NCBI GenBank assembly: GCA_037447655.1
Contig: JBBHKE010002683.1
Coordinates: forward strand, 1-62,000
Source: Zygnema cylindricum
Taxonomy: Eukaryota > Streptophyta > Zygnematophyceae > Zygnematales > Zygnemataceae
Length of the DNA stretch: 62,000 nucleotides
Direction of reading: 5' to 3'
Position numbers and translations under genes: made by a program. A model generated the notes under the pieces. That model did not search any database, was not told the DNA's origin, and saw nothing but the letters and a program-made list of their open reading frames with translations. Positions 52,780 to 62,000 of the stretch are shown here, one piece after another. The first letter of the stretch is position 1; every line of letters starts with the position of its first letter.

Positions 52780-54053
52780 ATGGCATCGTCGTCCTCTCCA
52801 CCACCGAAAAGGAGGAGACTGGTACGGGTGGGACAAGGAGACCCGAACCGTCCTGAAAGTTTGCTAAGGGCGGCGGAGGCCATGGTGGAAGCAAGCAAGC
52901 GAAGAGAAGTAGAAGTGGAGCCGGAACCGGAGGAAAGCGCCAGTAGCGAGGCAGGACTGGCAGAGACCAGTGGAGGGGAGGGGTCAGAAAACTCACAAGA
53001 CCCTGAATACACCCAAACTCGGGAAGGTGATCAGGAATTTCAAGCGGATCATGAGCTGTCGGAGGCAGAGGAACCGGAACGTGAACCAACGCCTCCGCCA
53101 ATTGAGGAGCGAGCTTCAGATCTGGAGGTGATGCGGGACCCAAACAAGGAGAGCACCGCGGACGAGCAGTCGTCTGAAAGCGCTGAGAAAAAGGCAGAGG
53201 AACAATACCCCAGCGGTGACGATGTGTTTCTCTTGCGCGAAAACCGAAGAGATTCAGAGGAGGAGAGTGAACAGGGAGAGGAAATTCCTGACTACCTCTT
53301 TCCACTACCGCTCGACTCCCAGCATCCGGACCTCGCCTTCAGCTTCGCCAAAAGGTTTTATTGGAATCCTTCGGAGTGGCCCGAGGAATGGCGCATAGGG
53401 AAGTCTGGAGATCCTATCCGTATCCCTGCCGATGTTTCGTCACACCCAGCGTGGAATTTCATGCGGACCAAGGACCTGGGAAATAATCATAAAGGTTATG
53501 TGCAGCTGAATCCTCACACCTTGCCGTTTGTGGAAGTGGTAGAGGAAAACTACAGGTACAAGATTGATGTTCCCGGGTTACTCCGCCATTATCACCCGTG
53601 GGATGTCCGCCTCCACGACATCATCTATCGCGCGGAGGTCACCCTAGAGGTGCGAGTACTCAAGCTGGCTCGAAGGAATGCTCTGCAGCGAGCCCGAGCT
53701 GCAAGGAAACATGTGTCCTTCAAATTACGGAAGGTACCTCGGTGGGAACCGGCGGACGAGGAACCAGAGGAGGTTCCCCCAGTGGCTGAACACGAAGATC
53801 CCAGGATTCCGACACCCGAGGAGTCTCCATCGGCAGACGTTCCGCAGTAATCCAAAGTACCGGAGGTTGAGGAAGGGGAAAATGAGGTTCGGGAACGCAT
53901 CACTCGGAGGCGGTTGGCAGCTGCAGATCATCACATCGCATTACTGGAGACTCGATGTGAACAGCTCCAAAATCAACTCGACGCCCTTCGCCAGGAGTTT
54001 GAAGAGTATCGTGAAGAAACATATGACATACTCCGGCAACTACAGTTTCCCTG
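52780..54053 (+). CDS. Accessory ORF of element P: NLS-like, acidic, coiled coil
   Basis: I do not recognise this protein. ATG at 52,780 (MASSSSPPPKRRRLVRVGQG) gives a nuclear-localisation-like start. Residues 40-180 are very rich in Glu, Asp, Ser and Pro. A more ordered part follows (FYWNPSEWPEEWRIGKSGDP, HPAWNFMRTKDLGNNHKGYV, VPGLLRHYHPWDVRLHDIIY), then a basic stretch (LARRNALQRARAARKHVSFK). A TAA at 53,848-53,850 interrupts it, but the same frame continues with a heptad-like coiled coil (ITRRRLAAADHHIALLETRC, LQNQLDALRQEFEEYREETY) to a TGA at 54,051-54,053. It lies where integrase and the element's 3' end should be. It may be a regular extra ORF of this family, brought next to RNase H by a deletion, or a captured host gene. 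Confidence 0.7.
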
Positions 54054-54077
54054 AGTTCAGCGGGACGCTGACTCCTT

Positions 54078-54089
54078 AGTGGGAGGCAC
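54078..54089 (+). promoter_or_regulatory. Polypurine tract of element P
   Basis: TAGTGGGAGGCAC lies directly before the 3' LTR; GTGGGAGG is the purine core. Confidence 0.7.
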
Positions 54090-54584
54090 TGTAACAGGGT
54101 TACAGAATTGGGTATTTAGTGGTCGGGGGCTAGGCTGCTATTGTTGCGATTTCAGAGCAGCGCAGTTGCAATTCCAGAGCAGCGCAGCTGCGATCCCAGA
54201 CTAGCGCAGCATAGCAACATAGCAACTTAGTAGCGCAGCAGCGCAGCATAGCAACGCCGCAGAATGTAGATGTAACTGTATAGTTCTAGAAGGAAGTTTT
54301 GGATAGATCTCGGTTGGCCGCGAAGGCCACGTGTACAACTTTATAGTACTAGGTTGACTAGCAGTTAGCTAGTTTAAATAGACGAGTAGACCGAGTGAAT
54401 GAGACACCGAAAGTAGACCTGAAATAGATTTACGCAGCTAGCGCAATCTTGTACTCTCTTTTCAATTAATAAAGCCCAACCCTGTCTGCGAGTTCTGTGT
54501 GCTCTTGCTGTTGCTACGCGGAGATCCTTGGTGTTTTCCGCTGTGCATTGTGACGTATTGTGGGGTGTTGTTACCTCTTTTACA
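54090..54584 (+). repeat. 3' LTR of element P
   Basis: 495 bp, same ends as the 5' LTR. It differs at 11 positions, eight of them transitions. It is followed by CCGCC at 54,585-54,589. Confidence 0.93.
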
Positions 54585-56420
54585 CCGCCATTCGGTTTTG
54601 TACTCGGGACAATTGAACTCCAGCGAAGTGGGAAAGAGGAGATTCGTCCGGCTCCTGTCAGTGCCTGCCCCTCAACGTTCGCCGCAAAAGTGGACAGTTC
54701 CCCCCCAATTCTGGGAAGCCAGAATAAAGCACAAGAGGCTCGAATAAGTCCCAGACTGATCTCCGAATCCTTATCGCGCCGTGCTCCGGTAGAATCCATA
54801 GTGGAGGGATCGAGATTTCGGCTCAGTCCGACCGCATTCCCGTGGATTTCCCCTCCGTGGTGGATAATACTGAAGTCGTATTCCTACATGATCAGAACCC
54901 ATCTGGCGAGTTTGCTGGTCAAGTTACTATTTTCGATGATCCATTTGAGAGGTTGATGGTCCGTAATCAGAGTAAAACGGACCCCGTATAAAAATGGCCG
55001 GAAATGTTGAATTGCCCAAACAGCTGCGAGGAGCTCTTTATGGAAACTCCTCTAATTCCCTTCCACTCGATTATTGCTCCTGCTAACCTAAGCCACCACA
55101 TACTCAGCCCCGGCGTCATCTATTTGAGCCAACACGGCTCTTTACTCAAACCTGCTACAGTCATTGTTAAGAAAAAAAGGCTTTTGGTGGTCCGGCATCG
55201 GAGCACAGGATGTTGTTTCAAAGCGTCTTTCAAGAATTAAAAGGCGATCTGTTGCTCTTTGGCCCACTGCTATTCTTGGTCCTTCTGCAGTAACTGATTC
55301 AGAGGCTGGGCGTGACTACTAACTCGGGGATAAATCGCCGATAGTAGTTGGCCAGTCCCAAAAAGGTGCGAAGGGAAAAGATGTCCTGCGGTGGAGGAAT
55401 AACTCTAAGGGATGCCACCTTGACCATATGGGGCCTAACTGTCTCGGGTGTGACCTCATGTCCGAGGTAGATTATTTTTTGCACACCAAAAATACCTTTG
55501 CCCGGGTGACATTTCAAACCCGCTGCGTCAAGGGCCCGGATGTCAATCTCGACATGCTCCAAGTGTTCCTCAAAGGTCTTAGAGAAGATGATGACATCAT
55601 CAATGTAACACCGAGCGCGATCGATCCTTGGAGGGCTTTGTTCATCGCCCGTTGGAATTTGGCCGATGCATTCTTCAGTCCAAAAGGCATGTAAAGCCAT
55701 TGATACAATCTAGACCCATCCCAAAATGTCGTTCTCTCACGGTGCTTTTGTTCCATTGCAATTTGGTGAAACCCATTCTTCATGTCCAAAGTGGAGTAAA
55801 TGGTGGTTCAAGCAAGATAATCGAAATTCTCTTTCGGAGTCGGCATCGGATACCGGTCAGGAATGGTGGTAGTGTTTGGCATACAATAGTCCCTACACAT
55901 CCCGAAATCTACGGTCTTCCCGGATGAGTCTTTCTTGGGAGGAAGAACTATTGGGTAAGCGAACCCATGGAGTTCGGTACTCTTTTAAACCAATCCGGCG
56001 TCTACCAAAATTTGGACTTTAGCTGAGATAAACTCATTTTCCTTGAATTTTAGAGGATACTTCTTCTGCCAATGCGTTGTCGTCTCGTCGATCAAATCAA
56101 TTCGGAAAGGGGCTCCTTTGTAGATGGCGACATCTATTTCTGACCAAGTGAACACCTACTGGTTCCTTGCCAGTAGTTTTGATAGCCGGGCCTTCTGTTG
56201 AGGGTCCAACTACTCCCCCAAGGTCCTATCCATTTCCCCTAGCTCTATTGCTGCCCATGCTTCTTGTGGTCGGCCCACCTGGTGATATTAAATTCTGGTC
56301 CTACTTGTGGGTCTATGTCTCCCCCTATGGTTAGGACACTACTGCTGACAACTTCCGCTAATCTTTCACTTTCCGAGCCTTCGCTCCCCCCCACTAGATG
56401 GAATATGTGAATTTTTCTCC
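54585..56420 (-). pseudogene. pol: gypsy RT-RNase H of element N
   Basis: RT: ILVDAGLV near 56,000, VVLPPKKD-like and FGMCRDYCMPNTTTIPDRYP (near 55,880), DMKNGFHQIAMEQKHRERTTF (catalytic Asp, 55,789-55,730), LYMPFGLKNASAKFQRAMNK, then CYIDDVIIFSKTFEEHLEHV with an intact YIDD box (near 55,600), and SLRTFLGLANYYRRF. RNase H is more decayed: FLTMTVAGLS-like, FSIIHHGGEIHGNAVGLSRN near 54,830-54,890. Frameshifts and stops are present. The N sequence stops at the CCGCC next to P and goes on at 49,582. Confidence 0.85.
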
Positions 56421-56473
56421 TTTCCTCTCTCCCCCCCTTAAGTTACACAATGGCCTAAATTGCTAACAATTTT

Positions 56474-57480
56474 GGAGCTTCAAGGTAACTAGCCCGTAAG
56501 TGAGGAGATTGATTTGACCGCATTCAAATCCATGCTCTGTCCGAGTAGGGTGCACCTGTAAATATTTGCGATACCTAGTGCATCCATTGTTGCCGGTTGG
56601 AATCCCATTGCTTGTTCTCGTTTCTCGACTGTCGGGGTTGTCCAAGTTTGAGTTTTGTTGTCAAATATCGTTCTTGCCGCTCCCTTCCGATATGCATGGC
56701 TGTTGGGGAAGGAAACCAGAGTTGGCAGGGCTTACCATAGTCCAACTGGTTTGTTGCACCACAAGAATGGGAGACAATCAGCCTATGTCACTGGAGTGGC
56801 CATCCGCCCTGGTCCGAGAATCCGTTGCAGAGTAATTTGGGGATCTGTTTTGTGGTTCTGTAAGAGTTAGCGGAGGATGGAAAATGGGATTAGATTAGTC
56901 TTGTAAACCCTTACTCCGTGAGCTCTTGATCCCATTTGTGCTGCATCAAAAATAAGTGGAGCCCCTAGAACCTGCGTAACTTAATTCTTGATATTGGCGA
57001 CGTGTTTTATTTTATCGTATCCCAAGTAGACATTCTCCAAGACATACCCCACTAGCGTATCTTTCAGCTGCTACAACCAAGATATTAATTTGATCATTTG
57101 AAAGAAAGTTCGTCTTCGGCTGTCTTGATGTCCCTCACCCTTCCTTGCTAGAGAGTATCCCTGACATGGCCATCCTACTACTACCAGATCTACTCTCTTC
57201 AGCATGGCCAAATGTGTTGCCAAGATACTGTCAACATTTTGCGAAAGACTTGGTTGAGCTTTACAGATTGCGGACACGCGAAGTTGTTGGGGATACAGTT
57301 GGTGAAGCTGTTATAGTCGGTGCTCACTGATAGCCTGGGCGTCGGGTGAGAATTCCACGGCTACATAAGACTCCACCTTATATCGTGCCTTTAAGACAGC
57401 TTCTACTTCGGAGCTCATTCAGAAAAAAGTGATAGTATCCAAAGTCCGAAAATTCGGAGCTGATAATGACACCACCTGTT
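56474..57480 (-). pseudogene. Cytosine-C5 DNA methyltransferase domain in element N
   Basis: About 330 codons in the same frame as the upstream protease, with in-frame stops but no frameshift seen. Motifs in order: degenerate motif I (TLDTITFF-x-MSSEVEAVLKA, near 57,420, where FxGxG is expected); YVAVEFSPDAQAISEHRL (motif II/III region); motif IV VDLVVVGWPCQGYSLARKGE with the catalytic cysteine at 57,164-57,166; DSRRRTFFQMIKLISWL; motif VI VLENVYLG (57,029-57,037); motif VIII IFDAAQMGSRAHGVRVYKTN; a target-recognition region; motif IX EKREQAMGFQPATMDALG; motif X YRCTLLGQSMDLNAV (56,521-56,560). The VIII-X pattern resembles DNMT3-type enzymes ([31 protein letters not shown]). Six or more stops inactivate it. 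Function, methylating cytosine in DNA, is by family. Confidence 0.85.
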
Positions 57481-57760
57481 GATTGAGTTTTTGTTTCTCG
57501 GATTGAACCTCCAAAGATTTCGACTGAGGCTTGGAAGTCTTATCGTTGGTAGAAAAAGTTGAGAAAGACTGATCCACATCCCACCGAAGTGTGGATACCT
57601 GTGATAATCTTTCCTTGTATTCCTTTTCCCACCGCTTGGAAATAGGGAATTATTATATCTTCTCGAAGATGTCTAGGGTGCTGGCGAGCAGTTTTGTTGC
57701 TGTGTGGGTGGCATAAACAGGATAACATCCGAAAACGCGAACATTGGTTTTTCCCCGATT
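57481..57760 (-). pseudogene. pol: Linker between protease and methyltransferase of N
   Basis: Same frame as its neighbours: VPLDFSNRGKTNVRVFGCYP, VYATHTATKLLASTLDIFEK, KRWEKEYKERLSQVSTLRWD, a serine/lysine/glutamine-rich part (KTSKPQSKSLEVQSEKQKLN), then the methyltransferase. The continuous frame is the main evidence that protease and methyltransferase were one polyprotein. Two adjacent stops lie near 57,652-57,657. Confidence 0.75.
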
Positions 57761-58460
57761 CGAAAAATCCAAGGGTACGACCACTTAGGCCCCTTCTAGA
57801 TCTTCAGGGTCTCGGACTCTAAACTGCTCCTTCCACACACTTTAATCCATATTCAACCTTGTCCAGATGGCCATCCCCAATAGAATTTCAAACTGCTTAC
57901 CTTCTACCACCAAGAAGGGAAGTCGGATTTGGACTCTCTAACCCGTGTCATCGGAGAATTCAATCAACATAGCCTTGATAATTCCGTGGACCAACTGGTT
58001 TCCACTGCTAACCGTGCTCAATCATATGTAACTGTGGAAAATTTACGGCCGGTGTTCCTCAGGCATTTTTTGCAAAGCCGAAGTAGTTATCAAATTGGGT
58101 AATGCTCCGGTATCGACCACTGCATCTTGATATCCTCTGTACCTGTTAATTTTGAAATTCACTGTCCGGTTTAGGATAAGCGCCACAGATAACGTCTTAT
58201 AATCCCAATTCATCGTATGGGTCTTGGGGTCTGCGGACAAATATACTGACCTGGGATGATCTGCCAGGTCTCTTTGCCTCTTTCAAGAGTGAATTTCCTC
58301 TTTTAGTGCCTGAATGAGGGTTTCTTCAAACAGGTTATAGGACGAGTCTAATGTTTTCACATGGGTAAGGGCGTAGGGCATGAGGTGCCTTACAAGCATA
58401 ATTGCTGGTTTGGAGGAAGGAGGTTTAGTTTTTGGCAAAGAAATGTGGGAACTCGGTTCC
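57761..58460 (-). pseudogene. pol: Retropepsin-like protease of element N
   Basis: Upstream segment PYALTHVKTLDSSYNLFEE, then SVYLSADPKT, NWDYKTLSVALILNRTVNFK, the active site YQDAVVDTGALPNLITTSAL (DTG near 58,108-58,116), and GIIKAMLIEFSDDTG, LPFLVVEGKQFEILLGMAIW; FEILLGM is the typical second protease motif. A single frame with stops at 58,046-58,044, 57,932 and 57,786 reads through into the linker. The catalytic aspartate is kept. Confidence 0.8.
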
Positions 58461-59324
58461 TTCAGTTTCTCTTACTCCCTTGTCAAGCTCGTGTGCTTTA
58501 CACGCACCTGTTTATTTTACCAAGGATTTCCGGCCCCTTTCTCCTCTGTACGGTCATCAGAGTACGGCAAAAGGAGTGTACCAAGCCAGACGAGATTCTT
58601 CTATTTTCTAACTAAGCGGAACGCCCTTTATTTCGCCCCTAACGGAGGCCGAACGACAAAGTTATTTCGTCTCACAGATTACAATCCCATTACATGGGAC
58701 TAGCTTCCGCTTGCCCTACTAGGGGGTACATTTTGGATTGCCACGTAACTTTTGAGATTATCATTGAGATTATGTTGTTAGATGTCAGTAGGAATTTAGT
58801 TTAGGTTCAGCTTACTTCTGGTCTATTATTTACACTAAGTAAAAGTCTTGGATCCAAGCACCAGTTCAAGACCTTTTTGGTAAATTAGTGGTTCAAATTT
58901 GAACTCTCAGTTCCAGGTTCAGCCGGAGTCAGAAGTAAAACTTTTTGCCTTGAGTGTCGTATGGCTTTATTTGTCCTATGTCATTTCGATAGAAATTGCT
59001 CTCCGCTCATTGGCTCCTTGCATTGTGTTGACCTTTTGGATCTGAAACCAGACAAATTCTTTTGTATAAGGCGATGGGGGCTAATGGAGACAGGTTGGTG
59101 TTTTCAGTACTGTCTCTTGATAAAACCATTAGAAATTCGAGCAAACTTTCTTTTGGAGAACTTTTGTTTTGTATGTGATTGCGACCCTATTGCTATCTTG
59201 GTTTGCATCTGTCTTTTGTGGAAGTCGTAGACCAGTTGGGTAGTTGGCACTATCTTTCCTGTTTGGGCGATTTAGGACTGATGTCTGTTGGATACCGAGA
59301 AGGGTCTTGCCTCTTCAAGGTCGA
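58461..59324. other. Unassigned stretch, possible decayed upstream part of N
   Basis: The minus frame stays weakly protein-like to about 58,700 (SDDRTEEKGAGNPW) and then fades. No CCHC knuckle or capsid motif was found. From 58,740 to 59,324 nothing is recognised. N's gag could not be located. Confidence 0.45.
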
Positions 59325-59815
59325 AAAATCCAAGGGTACGACCACTTGGGCCCCTTCCAGATCTTCAGGGTCTCGGACTGTAAACTACTCCTTCCACACA
59401 CTTAAATCCATTTTCAACCTTGTCCAGATGGCCATCCCCAACAGAATTTCAAACTGCTTACCTTCTACCACCAAGAAGGGAAGTCGGATTTGGACTCTCT
59501 AACCCGTGTCATCGGATAATTCAATCAACATAGCCTTGATAATTCTGTGGACCAACTAGTTTCCACAGCTAACCGTGCTCAAGCATATATAACTGTGGAA
59601 AATTTACGGCCGGTGTTCCTCAGGCATTTTTTGCAAAGCCGAAGTAGTTATCAAATTGGGTAATGCTCCAGTGTTGACCACTGTATCTTGATATCCTTTA
59701 TACCTTTTAATTTTGAAATTCCCTGTCCGGTTAATTATAAGCGCCACAGATAACATCTTATAATCCCAATCCATCATAGGGGTCTTGGGGTCTGCGGACA
59801 AAAATATTGACATGT
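59325..59815 (-). pseudogene. pol: Second protease fragment, N family
   Basis: Repeats 57,764-58,253 at over 90% identity by eye, same strand. It includes YQDTVVNTGALPNLITTSAL, where the catalytic aspartate of DTG is Asn, and the FEILLGM-type motif. Where N has a stop at 57,785-57,787, this copy has a Gln codon (59,346-59,348). Both ends are abrupt, with unrelated flanks. Confidence 0.82.
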
Positions 59816-60261
59816 TCTGGTGTCTTCAAAGAGATTTCGTCTACTCTTGTTGTCAACGTGACGTTTTGGAGGTAGGTTGAGCTCGCATGTCATCATTTCA
59901 AATATTACCTTTATTCTCTAATTTCTAGGGCAAGGTGACATTGTTAATTCTGAAACAGCCAATTCTTTTTATTTTTAATATTTCTGCGTGGAAGTTTATT
60001 TGTTCCTCCGTGCTAGCCTTTTTTCTTTGGCGGCGGTCACGCCAGAACAGACTGCTATAATATTTTGGTACTAGAACAAGGGGTTTTGAGGGCGCATTTA
60101 GCCGACTTCCAGCGGATCAGTACAGTGTTGAAAACAACCACCTGTCTCCTTCGGATTAGAGGGGATAAGAGCTTCTGATTTTGGGACCCTCAGTTCTTTG
60201 GAGGGAGTTAGGGTTCTCGTTTCCGATAGTTTTGACAGCTCTGTCCGTTAACCATCACTCG
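59816..60261. other. Unassigned stretch
   Basis: About 450 bp. It holds CCTGTCTCCTTCGG near 60,140, also seen near 47,325. No coding or repeat signal beyond that. Confidence 0.45.
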
Positions 60262-60807
60262 ATGGGAGGAGGCGAAGCTCAGGGAAAAGGAGCTCCAGAA
60301 TTCGGATCTGAGGAGCAGGGTAGTCAAGATACGTTTACACCGGAGGAAGAGTCACAGGTGGTCGAGGAAACAGTCCCCTTTGCCCCACCTTTCAATATAG
60401 AGCAACTTCTTAAAGGAATGATGCCTCCGGCTGTTACAACCGATACTCCTCCACAACGGCAAGTGAGGCAACCCTCTCCTCCACCTCTGCCTGTCATTTC
60501 CGCGAGAACCACCCTTCCTTGTCCGAGGCTGCGAGGGCTTAAGCCGAGGATAAGTTTGAGAGATAGTCGGTATCTCCTTAATCACGTAGGAAGTGTTTGG
60601 CCCACAAGGAAGCGGTCTGTGGTCACCCTCCCAAAATAGGGCTCCATACAAGATCTAAGGCCTCAATAGCTAATATGTACATGGACCTTAAAATTTTGGC
60701 AGATCCTAACCTGCCTAGTCGTAAGAAAATCTTAGCCCTTCACATTCTCCATGACTTGAAGGTTAAGAAGGAGTTGGTACAACGGGTAGCCCGAAAAGAG
60801 AGTAGGG
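60262..60807 (+). pseudogene. Unrecognised plus-strand ORF remnant
   Basis: From ATG 60,262 (MGGGEAQGKGAPEFGSEEQG) an acidic, proline-rich segment runs to PSPPPLPVISARTT and RDSRYLLNHVGSVW. A frameshift near 60,598 continues as AHKEAVCGHPPKIGLHTRSK, NMYMDLKILADPNLPSRKKI, LALHILHDLKVKKELVQRVA, which looks like a helical, real protein. It is cut at 60,807 by the methyltransferase fragment. I do not recognise it; gag of an element or a captured gene are both possible. Confidence 0.45.
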
Positions 60808-61443
60808 TGCACCTGTAAATATTTGCGATACCTAGTTCATCCATTGTTGCCGGTTGGAATCCCATTGTCTGTTCTTGTTTCTCGACGGTCGGGGTTGTCC
60901 AAGTTTGAGTTTTGTTGTCGATAATCATTCTTGCCGCTCCCTTCCGATATGCATGGCTGTTGGGGAAGGAAACCAGAGTTGGCAGGGCTTACCATAGTCC
61001 AACTGGTTTGTTGCACCACAAGAATGGGAGACAATCAGCCTATGTCACTGGAGTGGCCATCCGCCTAGGTCCAAGAATCTGTTGCAGAGTAATCTGGGGA
61101 TCTGTTTTGTGGTTCTGTAAGAGTTAGCGGAGGATGGAAAATGGGATTAGATTAGTCTTGTAAGCCCTTACTCAATGAGCTCTTGATCCCATTTGTGTTG
61201 CATCATAAACAAGGGGAGCCCCTAGAACCTGCGTAACTTAATTCGAGCTATTGGCGACGTATTTTATTTTATCGTTTCATGGGTGGACATTCTCTAAGAC
61301 ATACCCCACTAGCGTATCTTTCAGCTGCTGCAACCAAGAAATTAATTTTATCATTTGAAAGAAAGTTCGTCTTCGATTGTCTTGATGTCCCTCACCCTTC
61401 CTTGCTAGAGAGTATCCCTGACATGGCCATCCTACTACTACCA
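60808..61443 (-). pseudogene. Second methyltransferase fragment, N family
   Basis: Repeats 56,547-57,183 at about 93-95% identity by eye. It keeps motif IV (PCQ codons at 61,418-61,426), the ENV of motif VI, motif VIII and motif IX, and ends within motif X after YRCTLL, where unrelated sequence starts. On the right it is cut in front of the catalytic loop by LTR O at 61,444. It shares several stops with the N copy, has one private stop after ENV, and has Gln where N has a TAG (57,071-57,073). Confidence 0.83.
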
Positions 61444-62000
61444 GTGTTGAAAAGTGATATTTTGTATTCTACCTTTTTGTTTAGTCTTGCAGTTCTCATA
61501 CTTGTCGTAGTCACTGAAAATTGACAGGTAGCCAAGGCTACCTTAGACAGATGAGAAGATATACAGAAGACAAAGCTCCTGCAAAAGTTTTATTGACACA
61601 ACCAGGATTTGATCCTGAAACCTCTTGACATGGGCCGTACGGAATAGGCGTCCGGTTTATCTGTTACGTCTTGATGATTCGTTGCATAGAGTATGTTTGA
61701 TAACTATATAAAATATACATGGCGACTTTTTCCTTTTAGCGACTTACGGAATGAAACGAAACATAGAATGTGTGGTACCACACAAAATGCAGTACCGCAC
61801 GAAATAAATGAAACAGACATTTGATTTCGACTGACGAAAATTAAATGTCGCGATCGACGGCTCGCGAAGCAAGAAGAAAATTTAAACGGTCAACACGGAA
61901 TGTTGACCGTCGAAATTCAACGGTCAACATGGAAATTTGACCAGTGAAATTCAACGGTCAACATTTATTCGGCGCGCCGTCAGATCGAATGGCTGAAATT
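61444..62000 (+). repeat. LTR O (copia type), running off the right edge
   Basis: Starts TGTTGAAAAGTGATATTTTG and shows the family layout: 'acttgtcgtagtcactgaaa', GGTAGCCAAGGCTACC, an antisense tRNA-like module (61,596-61,675, with GGATTTGATCC), 'gaaataaatgaaacagacatttgatt'. Near the edge, GTCAACATGGAAATTTGACC and ACGGTCAACA words repeat (61,888-61,965). The element orientation is plus. The rest is outside the window. Confidence 0.75.

Larger units (their letters stand above)
49583..54584 (+). mobile_element. Gypsy element P (5,002 bp, TSD CCGCC)
   Basis: A plus-strand Ty3/gypsy element with two 495-bp LTRs, a 5-bp target duplication, an initiator-Met primer-binding site and a polypurine tract. 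Internally: gag, protease, RT and the first part of RNase H, then a sudden switch at about 52,763 to an accessory ORF. The rest of RNase H and the whole integrase are missing. LTRs differ at 11 sites by my count (about 98% identity), so it is the youngest complete insertion here. It lies inside element N. Confidence 0.93.
48183..58700 (-). mobile_element. Gypsy element N with methyltransferase and PHD, split by P
   Basis: Minus-strand Ty3/gypsy element, decayed. The coding order, right to left, is protease, cytosine-C5 DNA methyltransferase, RT, RNase H, then (after the insertion of element P at 49,583-54,584) integrase and a C-terminal PHD finger. The N sequence resumes exactly on the two sides of P, with the CCGCC duplication. 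From about 58,400 to 56,474 one frame reads through with only in-frame stops. The upstream gag and 5' LTR were not identified. Confidence 0.85.

Noticed and set aside
52707-53305. Minus-strand ORFs opposite the accessory ORF of P (up to 175 residues)
   Set aside because: Shadow frames of a GC-rich, codon-biased coding strand; the plus-strand frame has the ATG, NLS-like start and coiled coil.
58361-59502. Plus-strand ORFs of 84-107 residues
   Set aside because: They overlap minus-strand N sequence or unassigned DNA and show no domain; treated as chance.

Overview
This window looks like transposon-filled chromatin from a streptophyte plant. I could not support a single ordinary host gene. The content is Ty1/copia and Ty3/gypsy elements at many stages of decay. 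Two signs favour a plant host. Copia primer-binding sites match the anticodon arm of a plant-type initiator tRNA-Met. The copia pol proteins are also plant-like. An early-diverging lineage (bryophyte or charophyte grade) is my guess, not something I can prove.

Left part (1-24,135): a nest of copia elements. An old minus-strand element (called C here) is split into pieces at 3,879-4,029, 10,563-12,046 and 17,622-18,099. It hosts a minus element A (1-3,878), a plus element B with two LTRs (4,030-10,562) and a minus element D with two LTRs (12,047-17,621). Next comes element G (18,152-23,972). It has a TGTCA target duplication and lacks most of pol. A plus-strand solo LTR, F (GGTAG duplication), sits inside G's 3' LTR.

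Middle (24,136-45,657): copia element H, an LTR fragment K, a degenerate plus-strand non-LTR-type reverse transcriptase (31,455-33,620), a copia fragment L, a copia element M of another lineage that runs into a 10-N assembly gap, and copia element J. The copia families A, B, C, G, H and J are related. Where the junction survives, gag starts 4 nt after the LTR, inside the primer-binding site. Their LTRs carry an antisense tRNA-like module, a cluster of GTAC palindromes and ACGT-core (G-box/ABRE) sites.

Right part (45,658-62,000): a short inverted-repeat element, repeats, and a decayed minus-strand Ty3/gypsy element N (about 47,941-58,700). N's polyprotein reads protease - cytosine-C5 DNA methyltransferase - RT - RNase H - integrase - PHD finger. 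N is split by a well-preserved gypsy element P (49,583-54,584; CCGCC duplication, LTRs about 98% identical). P has lost integrase and instead carries a roughly 425-residue accessory ORF with a nuclear-localisation-like start, an acidic middle and a coiled-coil end. Extra protease and methyltransferase fragments lie at 59,325-59,815 and 60,808-61,443. A copia-type LTR (O) runs off the right edge.

The strongest candidate for an unusual system is N: a retrotransposon polyprotein holding both a DNA-methylation writer and a chromatin-reader finger.
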